Of a stretch of DNA of 25,093 nt, positions 15,436-23,110 are shown in pieces. The DNA lies in IMG/VR virus record IMGVR_UViG_3300031622_000019, positions 1-25,093 of that record, one strand, 5' to 3'. A program made the position numbers and the translations under genes. The notes under the pieces were generated by a model that was given only the letters and a program-made list of their open reading frames with translations, had not been told where the DNA came from and made no database searches. The first letter of the stretch is position 1. Each line of letters starts with the position of its first letter. Source of the DNA: a virus.

Positions 15436-16584
15436 TTACCCACCTGAAAGTACGATAAACGGCATACCTGTTGTAAAGTCTTCTACACCTGTATACACAA
15501 CTAACATAGGCCCACCATCTTTACCAGTAGTTTGTACAACTTGACCTGCTTTGTACTGACCTTGTGCTACGGCATCTGCAAAGTCAGTCTCTTCAGGAAC
15601 CTTAATAATGTTAGCTGCCTTTACTTCATCATTTACAATGTCATAACCGTAACTCTTTAAACCGGACAGTGCGGTACTGCGAATAGCGGCAGAAGTGTTC
15701 GCCATGTTAGGGTCTTGTATACCTAAGTTACGTTGGTTAAGTTGGTATGAAATTTCCATGCTTGCTACATCAGCAAGGTGTTGATTGCCATCATTTAGAT
15801 TTTCAATGGAATCATCAAGGCCAATTTTAAAACCAAACTTAGTTAATGCGCCCCTACGAATTTCAGATACGTTAGCACTGATAGTACCAAGTGTAAAGCT
15901 AGGTGTTGTAGTACCTTCCTCTGCACGTTCTGCATCCTTCATGGTCGCCAAGTCAGCTAACAAACTTTTTTGCTCAGCCTTGAGGGCATCTATATTTGTG
16001 TCTTTTGTAGGACGGGCAATCTTCTGTGATATAACAGCAAGCCTGCTACTATAAGATGTCTCAATCTTCTCTGGCTCTGCGTACAAGTTTTTCCACACAT
16101 CTAAATTAATACCAAACTCACGTGTTAGCACGTCATCATTTGTCTTTGCAGTAGCTGCGTCTGACGTAGCGTTTAAGTCACCAATATCTTTAGGTGATGC
16201 TGCTTCAATCGTACTGTTTACTACTTCTTGATCTGCCTCACTACCGTCACCGGATACTGAAGAAAAATTAAAGATAGTGTTTGCGTCAACACCTTTAGCC
16301 AAACCTTTCTGGGCTGCATCAATAGCAATTTGACCCGCACCCTTACCGTTAGAGGCAATCTGTGCTGCATTAGCATCACTGTACCCTAACATTTTTAAAG
16401 TGCCGATCATCTCTTCCGCAAGAGCTTTTTCTGTATCACGCTTAGCTTGTTTACGTAAGCGTTGTTGTGTAGCTACTGTACGTGCTTCGTCTTGCAACTT
16501 CTCTGAACGTACACGCTCTTCATCTATACGATCACTTGCTTTGCTGGCAAATCCTGCACCAAATCCTGCTAAACTAAACGCCAT
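15436..16584 (-). CDS. Virion-type protein, candidate internal protein (382 aa)
   Basis: Starts with a short hydrophobic, glycine-rich segment (FSLAGFGAGFASK) and continues as a highly charged coiled coil (residues 20-60, DRIDEERVRSEKL...). The middle is helical with small polar residues. The C-terminal 60 residues form a beta-rich Gly/Val domain (YKAGQVVQTTGKDGGPMLVVYTGV). No enzyme motif is visible. It lies between the 171- and 1124-residue genes and starts inside the stop of the gene before it (TAATG), so it is coupled. In T7-like phages this slot belongs to internal core proteins such as gp14 or gp15. I do not recognise the family. Confidence 0.62.
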   Translation of the reverse strand: MAFSLAGFGAGFASKASDRIDEERVRSEKLQDEARTVATQQRLRKQAKRDTEKALAEEMIGTLKMLGYSDANAAQIASNGKGAGQIAIDAAQKGLAKGVDANTIFNFSSVSGDGSEADQEVVNSTIEAASPKDIGDLNATSDAATAKTNDDVLTREFGINLDVWKNLYAEPEKIETSYSSRLAVISQKIARPTKDTNIDALKAEQKSLLADLATMKDAERAEEGTTTPSFTLGTISANVSEIRRGALTKFGFKIGLDDSIENLNDGNQHLADVASMEISYQLNQRNLGIQDPNMANTSAAIRSTALSGLKSYGYDIVNDEVKAANIIKVPEETDFADAVAQGQYKAGQVVQTTGKDGGPMLVVYTGVEDFTTGMPFIVLSGG

Positions 16585-17099
16585 TACATTCTCCTCGCCA
16601 TGAGACCACTAGGCTGTGCCTCTTCCATCATCTCTTCTGGTTCTTCTATGTCATTTTCCTTACTTTCTTCAAGAGCTTCAGGAAGTTTCTCACGCATACG
16701 TTTCATGGCTAGAGCAATCTTTGACTCACTAATTTTATCTTCGTCAATACGTTCTTCAGTACCTAGTATATAGTCAATACCTGCATCATCTCCAATGAAT
16801 GCCAGCATCTCAATTATAACAGGTATCGCAAGCATACCTACGTCAATAGTATGTAAGCCTTGCATAACCCCCATAGACTGCATGGAGTCAGCCATAGTAG
16901 TTAGTGGTATACCTAGTTCCATACTGTCAAGTAATGAATCATATATGTCGTCAGAAACAAGTCGAGGGATGTAAAACTCTAGTGCCTGTTCAACAGTAGT
17001 GTACTGAGGCGGGTTTTGCCACGGCCTACTACCAACTTCAGCAGTCATACCCTGACCGGGAATGGGGTAGTCAAATGAAGGGGTAGGTGTTTCAGCCAT
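16584..17099 (-). CDS. Putative minor structural protein, 171 aa
   Basis: A protein with a proline-rich start (TPTPSFDYPIPGQGMTAEVG and then RPWQNPPQYTTVEQALEFY), a helical centre with hydrophobic helices (VMQGLHTIDVGMLAIPVIIEMLAFIG), and a long acidic tail that ends basic (GLMARRM). From memory the GQ-x3-E-x-G-x-RPWxNPP pattern followed by TTVExAxxFYxPRL recurs in structural regions of marine myo- and podoviruses, usually unnamed. It begins 8 nt inside the preceding gene and its stop overlaps the next start. A membrane role is possible because of the central helices. Function unknown. Confidence 0.68.
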   Translation of the reverse strand: MAETPTPSFDYPIPGQGMTAEVGSRPWQNPPQYTTVEQALEFYIPRLVSDDIYDSLLDSMELGIPLTTMADSMQSMGVMQGLHTIDVGMLAIPVIIEMLAFIGDDAGIDYILGTEERIDEDKISESKIALAMKRMREKLPEALEESKENDIEEPEEMMEEAQPSGLMARRM

Positions 17100-17301
17100 T
17101 GGTTATCTGCTTTCTTGCGTTACGGATAGAAGATACGTAGCCTCGTACCCTATCCTTTGGTTCATTAGGTTTATTTTCTGCAGCTTTAGGTTTACTATTA
17201 CGAGACAGTAAGCCCATGCTCATAGAGGATTTCTTAGGTGCCTCTACTTCATCTGTAATACCTAAGTTTGTATATGCTTTTGCGGCGGGGTTAACATTCA
17301 T
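17092..17301 (-). CDS. Hypothetical small protein, 69 aa
   Basis: A basic, lysine- and asparagine-rich protein (MNVNPAAKAYTNLGITDEVE..., RNSKPKAAENKPNEPKD) that appears mostly disordered, with a short basic helix at the end (VRGYVSSIRNARKQI). GAGGAA precedes the ATG at 17301. The 8-nt overlap with the following gene and the 15-nt gap after the 748-residue gene make it part of the same transcript. Such proteins in virion operons may be scaffold or minor head components, but nothing identifies it. Confidence 0.6.
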   Translation of the reverse strand: MNVNPAAKAYTNLGITDEVEAPKKSSMSMGLLSRNSKPKAAENKPNEPKDRVRGYVSSIRNARKQITNG

Positions 17302-17316
17302 AATATATTCCTCTTA

Positions 17317-19563
17317 TCAAAACAGTCCGACAATAGCGCCAAGACCTTTACCAAGTAGTGTATTACCACCAATAGGAGATGTAAACATATTTGCCATAAG
17401 TCCACCCCAAGCGGCAGATGTATTATAGTCATTCTTTTCAGCGGCAATATCTGCATTAGCGTCAAGTGAAAGTTTCTGCATCGCTAACCCAACAATACGA
17501 CCACGTTCATTCTCTGCACTGTTCCATGCCCACTCCATACTGTCTTGGTAGTAGGACCACAAGTCATTGTAGGCAGTGTTAGATATACCTAGTACGGATG
17601 CGGCATTGATTTCGTTAGCACGATTTATGGATGCAGTATCTGCAGTAGCTACTTGTCTACGCCAGTTAGCATTATTCTGGTCAATTACCAATCGGTTCTG
17701 TGCATTAAACTGATCACGTTGGTTCATCATCTCAGATGCAAACCTATCCTGTGCATTAGTCTGCCCTGCATTAAATTGGTTCTGGGCATTTGTCTGTGAC
17801 GCATTGAACTGTGATGCAGATGTAGACAGGTTAGCAAAGAACTGATCTGTTTGGTTCTGACTGGATGCATTAAACTGTGCAGCGGCATTGGCTGCAGCTT
17901 GATCCGTAAACAAAGACTGTATCTGTTGCTGGGATTTAAACATGCTAGTCTGTTGTTGGTTATTTAAGTTAGCCATGTCCATCTGCAAGAATGATTGAGC
18001 ATTCATAACGGCAGCTTGTTGACGGTTGTTAAGGTTAGCCATATCCATGTTGGATAGCGCAGCTGCCTCTGCCATTGTCAATGCCTGACGGTTAGATAGG
18101 TTAGCCATGTTCATTGTGTTAGCGTTACGACTGTTCTCTAAAGCTACTTGTTGCTCTGCAGTAAAGTTCATATTAGCTACATCACTAATCTTACTTGCAT
18201 TCATTACACGAGATTGGAAGGCTTGATCAAACTCTTGACCCATGAATGTGGCACGTTGTTGTGCGGCAAGCATGGCACGTTGCTGACGGTTAGATAGGTT
18301 CTGACCCTCGAACTGTGCAAACACTTGGGCATCTGCAGACGCAATGGGTAGTGAGGCTTCCATAGCGGCCTGTATAACGGCCTGTCCTGCCATAGATGAT
18401 GCACCCAAGCCACGAGCAGCCATCGTTGCTGTAGCGGTACGCATTGCACCAGCAGCCCATGCAGGTGTAGCACCACCCTCAAACTCTTGCATCAATGTTT
18501 CAAGCTGGCCCTTTACGGTAGCTTGCTTAGTAGGTGTGGCAGTAGCTGCCTGAATTTCTTCTGTGAATGTAGCAGCAGTCTGTGCGTTAGCTACACCACT
18601 GACAAGTTCACCATCTTCAATCTTACGTTGTACAGGGTTCTCCATAAGAATGGCTTGACCCTGCGCTGCATCAAGTTCACTTACACTTGTAGCTGTAGCT
18701 ATCTGTGCGTCAACGATTGCCTTAGTATCTACTTCACCTTGTGCCGCAGTAGTCTGTGCTATTACCTCGCCTACTTTACTTGCGGATGTTTCAGCAGTCA
18801 TAAGGTTAGCGTCAGTCTTAGTAGGTTCATCGGCAGTTGCTGTAGTGGCAGTAGTTATAGGAGTATTAATGTCACCAGTTACTTGTCCACTACGAGGGTC
18901 AACTATCTGATCTGCAGTTACGTTAGTACCTACAGGTTGTACAGTTGCACCAGCTACAAGGGAAGGATTAATTGCACGATTAGCTTGCAGTTCGGAGATT
19001 GACTCACCTTCGTAAGCAGGTGCTTGAGGTGTTCCTGTTGTCCTTGGGTCAATACTTGCGCTTTCCTGTATGCTCATATAGGGCACAGGAGCTTGATAAC
19101 CAGCGTTGGGATTAAAATTTGCACCCCCCTGTAAGGCACCTGTGTTACCCGTTCTATTTAAATAGTCTTCATAAATTTTATCTTGATCACCACCAATACT
19201 ACCGGAACCTACCTGCCCAAAGTAAGGACTAGAATACATGTCCATAGTACCTACACCGCTACCTGCTTCTTGATACTTTTTAAATTCAGGAGAGTCGTAA
19301 AATCCTTGGTCAATATTTTCTTGTTTAGTATACTGTCGTTCGGGCATGGTAATGCCACCTACAGCATAGTTACCACGTTTAACCATGCCACCCCTAGCCA
19401 TCTCAACAGCCTTCTCTTGGTACGTGTTCATCTGATTCATTTTATCAGGATTATCTTCAAGGTAGCTATTGAACCCACCCATATCTCCTTGATACCCTAA
19501 AGAACCAGCAATACGCTGCATAGCTTCAGGTCTGAATCCTTTAAACTGTGGGTTAAACTGCAT
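17317..19563 (-). CDS. Large virion protein with 11-residue (hendecad) repeats (748 aa)
   Basis: The first 150 residues are Gly/Tyr/Asn-rich and include ARGGMVKRGNYAVGG, a glycine-basic patch I recall from marine phage virion proteins. Residues of about 160-420 are Ala/Thr-rich and low in complexity. From 422 to about 640 the chain is an unbroken run of 11-residue repeats (see the repeat entry), suited to a long helical rod or tube. After that come an aromatic helix (WSYYQDSMEWAWN) and a Gly/hydrophobic end (GKGLGAIVGLF) that could enter a membrane. It is the first gene after the promoter at 19596-19624. A fibrous internal protein or T7 gp14/gp15-like ejection component is my best guess. Confidence 0.62.
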   Translation of the reverse strand: MQFNPQFKGFRPEAMQRIAGSLGYQGDMGGFNSYLEDNPDKMNQMNTYQEKAVEMARGGMVKRGNYAVGGITMPERQYTKQENIDQGFYDSPEFKKYQEAGSGVGTMDMYSSPYFGQVGSGSIGGDQDKIYEDYLNRTGNTGALQGGANFNPNAGYQAPVPYMSIQESASIDPRTTGTPQAPAYEGESISELQANRAINPSLVAGATVQPVGTNVTADQIVDPRSGQVTGDINTPITTATTATADEPTKTDANLMTAETSASKVGEVIAQTTAAQGEVDTKAIVDAQIATATSVSELDAAQGQAILMENPVQRKIEDGELVSGVANAQTAATFTEEIQAATATPTKQATVKGQLETLMQEFEGGATPAWAAGAMRTATATMAARGLGASSMAGQAVIQAAMEASLPIASADAQVFAQFEGQNLSNRQQRAMLAAQQRATFMGQEFDQAFQSRVMNASKISDVANMNFTAEQQVALENSRNANTMNMANLSNRQALTMAEAAALSNMDMANLNNRQQAAVMNAQSFLQMDMANLNNQQQTSMFKSQQQIQSLFTDQAAANAAAQFNASSQNQTDQFFANLSTSASQFNASQTNAQNQFNAGQTNAQDRFASEMMNQRDQFNAQNRLVIDQNNANWRRQVATADTASINRANEINAASVLGISNTAYNDLWSYYQDSMEWAWNSAENERGRIVGLAMQKLSLDANADIAAEKNDYNTSAAWGGLMANMFTSPIGGNTLLGKGLGAIVGLF
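17644..18300 (-). repeat. Hendecad repeat array, residues 422-640 of the 748-aa protein
   Basis: Asparagine recurs in the same register every 11 or 22 residues without a single insertion or deletion: N422, N466, N488, N510, N532, N565, N587, N598, N620 and N631. The first half is best seen as 22-residue units starting MANLxNRQ. The second half is plain 11-residue units of the form QFNAxQTNAQx (at 563, 585, 596 and 618, with degenerate copies at 574 and 607). Eleven-residue periodicity points to an 11/3 coiled coil. About 20 hendecads would give a rod near 30 nm if fully helical. Confidence 0.85.
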
Positions 19564-19595
19564 TATCTTCTTTTCCTTGTGTTGTCATAAGACAA

Positions 19596-19624
19596 AGTAT
19601 ACTGCCTTACCATAAGTGTGTCAA
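19596..19624 (-). promoter_or_regulatory. Sigma-70-type promoter for the virion genes
   Basis: On the minus strand, TTGACA (complement of 19619-19624) and TATACT (complement of 19596-19601) are exactly 17 bases apart. It lies in the 69-base gap before the 748-residue gene, the longest intergenic space in the minus block. Transcription would start near 19589 and read the five virion genes. The downstream AAGGAA before the ATG at 19563 completes a standard start region. Confidence 0.78.
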
Positions 19625-19632
19625 GTAAATAC

Positions 19633-20178
19633 TTAATCTGCTAGTGGGTTATCCAAAGCACGTTGTAACTTTGCCATAAGCCTGTCTTCTAAGTCTTTCA
19701 TGTCTATGTCTTGTGAAGCCCGTAGTCTATCACGTTGGTTCTCAAAGCGTACATCTGCATCATCAATCATTGTACGTACTTTTGTTTCAGTGTCCCGTAG
19801 CTCTGCGCCAACAGTGTCTTCAATAGCTCTTACTGTATCTTCAATACGATCTGTCTGTTGTTCAATACGTAGGATATCATCCTTCAGACCGTTCTTAATA
19901 TCACGAGAGTACTCTACACTTTCCTCTACCTTATCAGAGATACCTGACATCTTAGCGTCCATGATATCCATCTGTTGTTGGTACGCACCAAGGTCTAGTC
20001 CTGCTACTTCTTCAATCTTTTGATACAGTACAAAGCCACCGTACAAACCACCAACTACCGTAGATATGAAAGCAAAGATTGCAAAGATAGATGCGAAGGT
20101 AAACTTAAAACCACCTGCCTTGATCTCACGATCTGCAAGACCATCAATGTTATCTGCAACTTTGGTCAGGTCAGTCAT
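19633..20178 (-). CDS. Membrane-anchored coiled-coil protein, 181 aa
   Basis: One strong transmembrane segment at about residues 25-52 (FKFTFASIFAIFAFISTVVGGLYGGFVLY) is followed by roughly 125 residues of charged coiled coil (EEV, KMSGISDKVEESV, DRIEDTVRAIEDTVGAELRD and so on), ending NPLAD. The short N-terminus has few charges, so topology cannot be fixed by eye. Proteins of this layout are common in marine phages, and I recall them without a function. It is the last gene of a run of envelope-directed proteins. Its start overlaps the preceding stop (TAATG). A spanin-like or holin-like part is possible; a tether in the host inner membrane is equally possible. Confidence 0.72.
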   Translation of the reverse strand: MTDLTKVADNIDGLADREIKAGGFKFTFASIFAIFAFISTVVGGLYGGFVLYQKIEEVAGLDLGAYQQQMDIMDAKMSGISDKVEESVEYSRDIKNGLKDDILRIEQQTDRIEDTVRAIEDTVGAELRDTETKVRTMIDDADVRFENQRDRLRASQDIDMKDLEDRLMAKLQRALDNPLAD

Positions 20179-20612
20179 TAGTTCTCAAATTCCATCTCAG
20201 TATTATTACCTACATCCTGTAGCTGACGTAACTGTTCCAGTTCTGCACGTAACATTTGTATTTCTAGTCTACGGTGCGTCATCTCTACTTGAAACAAGTC
20301 ATCACAGTTTACACGAGTCTTAGGTTTATCCAGAGGTATAACGATACGTGCGTATATGCCTATGTCTTTACCTTTTGCGGTACGGTCATTGATGTTAGTC
20401 ATTACACCAGTTACACCAAACTCTAAGTTAGTTGCACCACCTACCGCATTAGAACAATCTAAGTTACCTGCACGGAATCTATCTGATTGATAGTTCATAG
20501 GTGGGCTTGGTAGTTGTAGTGCAAGAGAACTACTCTCTGCTTTTACAACACCGTAGAAACTCATACACAAAAAGAAGATGCACAGACCAAAAACTATTAT
20601 CTTGGGGATCAT
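20178..20612 (-). CDS. Secreted protein with C-terminal coiled coil, 144 aa
   Basis: I start it at the ATG at 20612, which has GGAGG six bases upstream and overlaps the preceding stop (ATGA); a longer frame to 20639 has no such site. The N-terminus is a clear signal peptide (MIPKIIVFGLCIFFL..., cleaved near VVKA-E). The mature part has a cysteine-containing segment (NLDCSNAVGGATNLEFGVTGVMTN), two strands (GIYARIVIPL) and a second cysteine (VNCDDL), so one disulphide is likely. It ends in a coiled coil (RRLEIQMLRAELEQLRQLQ). This suits a periplasmic or outer-membrane-associated protein. No family recognised. Confidence 0.72.
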   Translation of the reverse strand: MIPKIIVFGLCIFFLCMSFYGVVKAESSSLALQLPSPPMNYQSDRFRAGNLDCSNAVGGATNLEFGVTGVMTNINDRTAKGKDIGIYARIVIPLDKPKTRVNCDDLFQVEMTHRRLEIQMLRAELEQLRQLQDVGNNTEMEFEN

Positions 20613-20995
20613 GGTTTTCCTCCATCTAGCCTCGAACATATACGAGAAGAGACTAGTGTATTAACACCACTTATCTTTTTGACCTTAGATGTTGTACACA
20701 AATATACAGCACGTCCTACATCTATTTTACGTAGATAAACATCAAAGTCTTTGCGCTCTTTATGTTCTATTTTTAGTATGCGATATGTAGTTGAGAATGG
20801 TACGTTAACCCACTCACTATCGAATACTTCTATTTGGTAATACTTAACGTCACTACGTGCATTGAACAGAGACATCTTTGTCTTCACTACCCCGGCAATA
20901 TGTGACGGTCTTAGTTCTGGGTAGGCTGGTGTCATGTCATGTGCAGATAATGCAGATGCCCAGCCAAGTAGTACAAGAGTAGCTTTACTTAGCAA
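20609..20995 (-). CDS. Secreted Ig-fold candidate, pilus-chaperone-like, 128 aa
   Basis: The TTG at 20995 gives a textbook signal peptide (MLSKATLVLLGWASALSA, cleaved before HDM); the longer frame to 21031 adds twelve polar residues and no better site. After cleavage comes MTPAYPELRPS, then strand after strand: KTKMSLFNARSDVKYYQIEVFDSEWVNVPF, RILKIEHKERKDFDVYLRK, RAVYLCTTSK. Alternating strands with an N-R-x-D-V-x-Y-Y-x-I-x-V pattern and a late proline-phenylalanine recall the first Ig domain of PapD-type pilus chaperones. The two late cysteines could form a disulphide. It lies next to the pilin-like gene. The fold assignment is my inference and the weakest link is length: PapD has two domains. 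Confidence 0.55.
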   Translation of the reverse strand: MLSKATLVLLGWASALSAHDMTPAYPELRPSHIAGVVKTKMSLFNARSDVKYYQIEVFDSEWVNVPFSTTYRILKIEHKERKDFDVYLRKIDVGRAVYLCTTSKVKKISGVNTLVSSRICSRLDGGKP

Positions 20996-21473
20996 TGCAC
21001 TCTGCCTGAACGATGGCTGTATATGTACCACCTGTAAAGGGTTTACTTACGCCATAGGAAGCTGTAGAAGCTGTACTAAACCAAGTAGAACCTGCGACAG
21101 TAAGATCAAATACAGTAACGTTATCGTAGGTTACTTTGGCTGTGTCATACGCAGCCATACCTGCGTCAGATGTTTGCGACACAGAGGTTCCACCTGTCCA
21201 TGCCACTGTATCTGTCAGTGTAGGAGACGAAGAGAATGAGTTAGGGTGTGTGATCTTAGCTTCATAGTAGTCTGCGATAGCTACATCGTACCGGATGATA
21301 GGTTCAATACCTCCATCTGCTGCAAGTGTGCTTAGCTTGTCGGCTGTAGGGTTTCCATACACACCACTTGTGTCAGTTTGAATTACACACTTGGCAGATA
21401 CGTTACCTATAATATTTACTTCCGCAAGTACAGGCGTAGCACACATAGATAGAATTAGTATTGGGTATTTCAT
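20985..21473 (-). CDS. Secreted pilin-like protein, 162 aa
   Basis: The ATG at 21473 follows GAGGAT at good spacing, whereas the ATG at 21485 lies inside the preceding stop and has none, so I choose the former. The signal peptide is MKYPILILSMCATPVLA-EVN. The mature protein has one cysteine near its start (NVSAKCVIQTD) and one at the end (AECIAK). In between are many short strands rich in Thr, Ser and Gly (TVAWTGGTSVSQTSD, VTVFDLTVAGSTW). It ends GGTYTAIVQAECIA, like the final strand of fimbrial subunits. This looks like a small secreted Ig- or pilin-type domain. I do not recognise an exact family. Confidence 0.55.
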   Translation of the reverse strand: MKYPILILSMCATPVLAEVNIIGNVSAKCVIQTDTSGVYGNPTADKLSTLAADGGIEPIIRYDVAIADYYEAKITHPNSFSSSPTLTDTVAWTGGTSVSQTSDAGMAAYDTAKVTYDNVTVFDLTVAGSTWFSTASTASYGVSKPFTGGTYTAIVQAECIAK

Positions 21474-21484
21474 AAGTATCCTCA

Positions 21485-22354
21485 TTAGTTATACTGCATC
21501 TGCACCATCTTCTCGTGCAGTAATTGTTGCGCCAGATTATTCCTTAGAGCTTTCTTATTGTCGGGTAAGTTCGCATCGGCAAGGGAATTATTGTCTTGGT
21601 AGTATCCACCATTTATGGTAGAGTTATAATACATAGCTATGTTAGTTTGTAGATTGATCTGGTTTATAATGTCTGCTTGACCTGCAGTTTTCATCATGGT
21701 TAGTGCATTAGCAGAGGCAGTCAAACCCATCTCAAGTCTAGTTTCTTTTTCTTCTTCTTCATCGTCTACTATACGATTACCATCTTCATCGTATTTAAAA
21801 CTACTGTCGTTGTCTAGTGCGTCAGCTACTGTGTCATCTTCTAAAGCGTCATAGACATCTACTTCTACTATAACTGGTACAGGTTTTACGTAACCGGGAC
21901 AGGCAGAGCTAATCTGTGGGTCATAGCACTCATCTATTCTATAACTATATACTACCACAGCGTCCGTTATTTGTCCAGTTCCCTCAACTTCTATTGATCC
22001 GTTACCCCAGTTAGTTGCGGGACTGTTACCTATTGAGAAAGACTTGGTGATTGTGTTGCTTGGTACGCCTGACCAATCGTCTGTCTCTCTGAATGTGTAA
22101 CCACTGCCGTTTGCATTAAGATTACCTACGTGTACCTTCATGGCGTCTTCGGTATTCTTTACGGTAGTGTATCTGTATATCAACCCGTTTATGTCTAGCC
22201 CAGTTACCGAAGGTAGTACTGCACCCATAGACCAGTTTAAACCATTGGCTGCTGCATTGCCTGTTGTACTATAGGTGTATGGCTCAGAATAAGAGTACGA
22301 GGCCAAGGACACCAAGGACAGCACCAATACCAATTGTTGAATTGTCTTGTGCAT
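21485..22354 (-). CDS. Secreted protein of unknown function, 289 aa
   Basis: A signal peptide (MHKTIQQLVLVLSLVSLASYSYS) leads into a beta-rich domain. It has an early tryptophan-glycine segment (GLNWSMGAVLPSVTGLDINGLIYRYTT), a mid-part motif ETDDWSGVPSN, and two cysteines close together (DECYDPQ and SACPGYVKP). A very acidic stretch (EEEEK) and a helical tail then follow. Its first 71 nt overlap the previous gene in another frame, and the overlapped bases encode hydrophobic peptides in both. I recall similar ORFs in other marine phages but no function. It is probably exported to the periplasm or the outer surface. Confidence 0.7.
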   Translation of the reverse strand: MHKTIQQLVLVLSLVSLASYSYSEPYTYSTTGNAAANGLNWSMGAVLPSVTGLDINGLIYRYTTVKNTEDAMKVHVGNLNANGSGYTFRETDDWSGVPSNTITKSFSIGNSPATNWGNGSIEVEGTGQITDAVVVYSYRIDECYDPQISSACPGYVKPVPVIVEVDVYDALEDDTVADALDNDSSFKYDEDGNRIVDDEEEEKETRLEMGLTASANALTMMKTAGQADIINQINLQTNIAMYYNSTINGGYYQDNNSLADANLPDNKKALRNNLAQQLLHEKMVQMQYN

Positions 22355-22844
22355 TTAGTATACCTTTTATAATTCCTTCATCCATCTTAGGTGTAGGGTC
22401 TTCGTTAGCTTCCATCTCCCATGCAGTCTTGGCTGCTTGACCAATCAAACCATCTTTGGGACAGGGAGTACCTGCATCCATCATTGCCTGCCAGACATTT
22501 TTATCCTGACACATAACGGATACTGCAGCTACCTTCATGCCCATGTCGTACATAGTCTTGGCATTCTTTAGTCGAAGGCAGTTGTCTTCTGTATATACTT
22601 TACCTACTGAGATACCAAGTATCTGAGTTTGTACTGCACCTGCTACACCTATGGTGCAGAGATCACCATTACCAGAACTAATCTGTGGTGATATAGCTGA
22701 CGGTGGTGGGCTACGAACCGTGGTATCCATGTTACCACTTGATGTTACTGTACTGGTTGAGTCCGTATAGATAGTATCATCTACTTGTGCATAGACCTCA
22801 GAGCCTATTAAGATACATACTAGTAGTGTTAAATAACGAATCAC
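22284..22844 (-). CDS. Secreted protein with C-terminal membrane tail, 186 aa
   Basis: Signal peptide MIRYLTLLVCILIGSEVYA, cleaved before QVDD. A Ser/Thr-rich linker then leads to a compact domain with four cysteines (GDLCTIG, EDNCLRLKNAKTMYD, SVMCQDKNVW, GTPCPKDG), which suggests two disulphides. The chain ends with a hydrophobic segment (IGIGAVLGVLGLVLLF) with no charges after it. A C-terminal anchor with the domain in the periplasm is the simplest reading. I recall this cysteine pattern in marine phage proteins of unknown function. The start overlaps the preceding stop by four bases (ATGA). Confidence 0.7.
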   Translation of the reverse strand: MIRYLTLLVCILIGSEVYAQVDDTIYTDSTSTVTSSGNMDTTVRSPPPSAISPQISSGNGDLCTIGVAGAVQTQILGISVGKVYTEDNCLRLKNAKTMYDMGMKVAAVSVMCQDKNVWQAMMDAGTPCPKDGLIGQAAKTAWEMEANEDPTPKMDEGIIKGILNAQDNSTIGIGAVLGVLGLVLLF

Positions 22845-23110
22845 TTTTCAGCCTTTTCTCTCATTGCGTCCACTGCATCTCGAATAGCTTTTATGTTCTC
22901 ATCAATACGCCCAAGCATTACTGCCTGTAGCTGTGCAGTCTTCTCTACTTCATTGATCCTTATCTCATGCCGTGCAATCTCACGGGCGTTAGTCTCAACG
23001 GTAGCGTCGAGAGTTGACATATACCAAACCAGCCCTACTGTTTGCACAGCAATGGCTAGGATGAATGTAGCGGGTACAGACTTAGACATATGCCAACTCT
23101 CTTGCTTCAT
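22841..23110 (-). CDS. Single-pass membrane protein with coiled coil, 89 aa
   Basis: One hydrophobic segment (residues 12-31, PATFILAIAVQTVGLVWYMS) precedes an amphipathic coiled coil (ATVETNAREIARHEIRINEVEKT...) with a basic end (AMREKAEK). The start is the ATG at 23110, which overlaps the preceding stop (TAATG); an ATG at 23089 that yields MSKS is a fair alternative. Such short TM-plus-coil proteins are often class III holins, spanins or tethering proteins, and this phage's lysis genes are otherwise not in view. No stronger evidence supports holin. It opens the run of envelope-directed genes. Confidence 0.68.
   Translation of the reverse strand: MKQESWHMSKSVPATFILAIAVQTVGLVWYMSTLDATVETNAREIARHEIRINEVEKTAQLQAVMLGRIDENIKAIRDAVDAMREKAEK

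Noticed and set aside
20178-22844. Curli operon (csgA/B/E/F/G)
   Set aside because: No Gln/Asn repeat subunit and no lipoprotein box for CsgG can be seen; only the secreted nature is shared.
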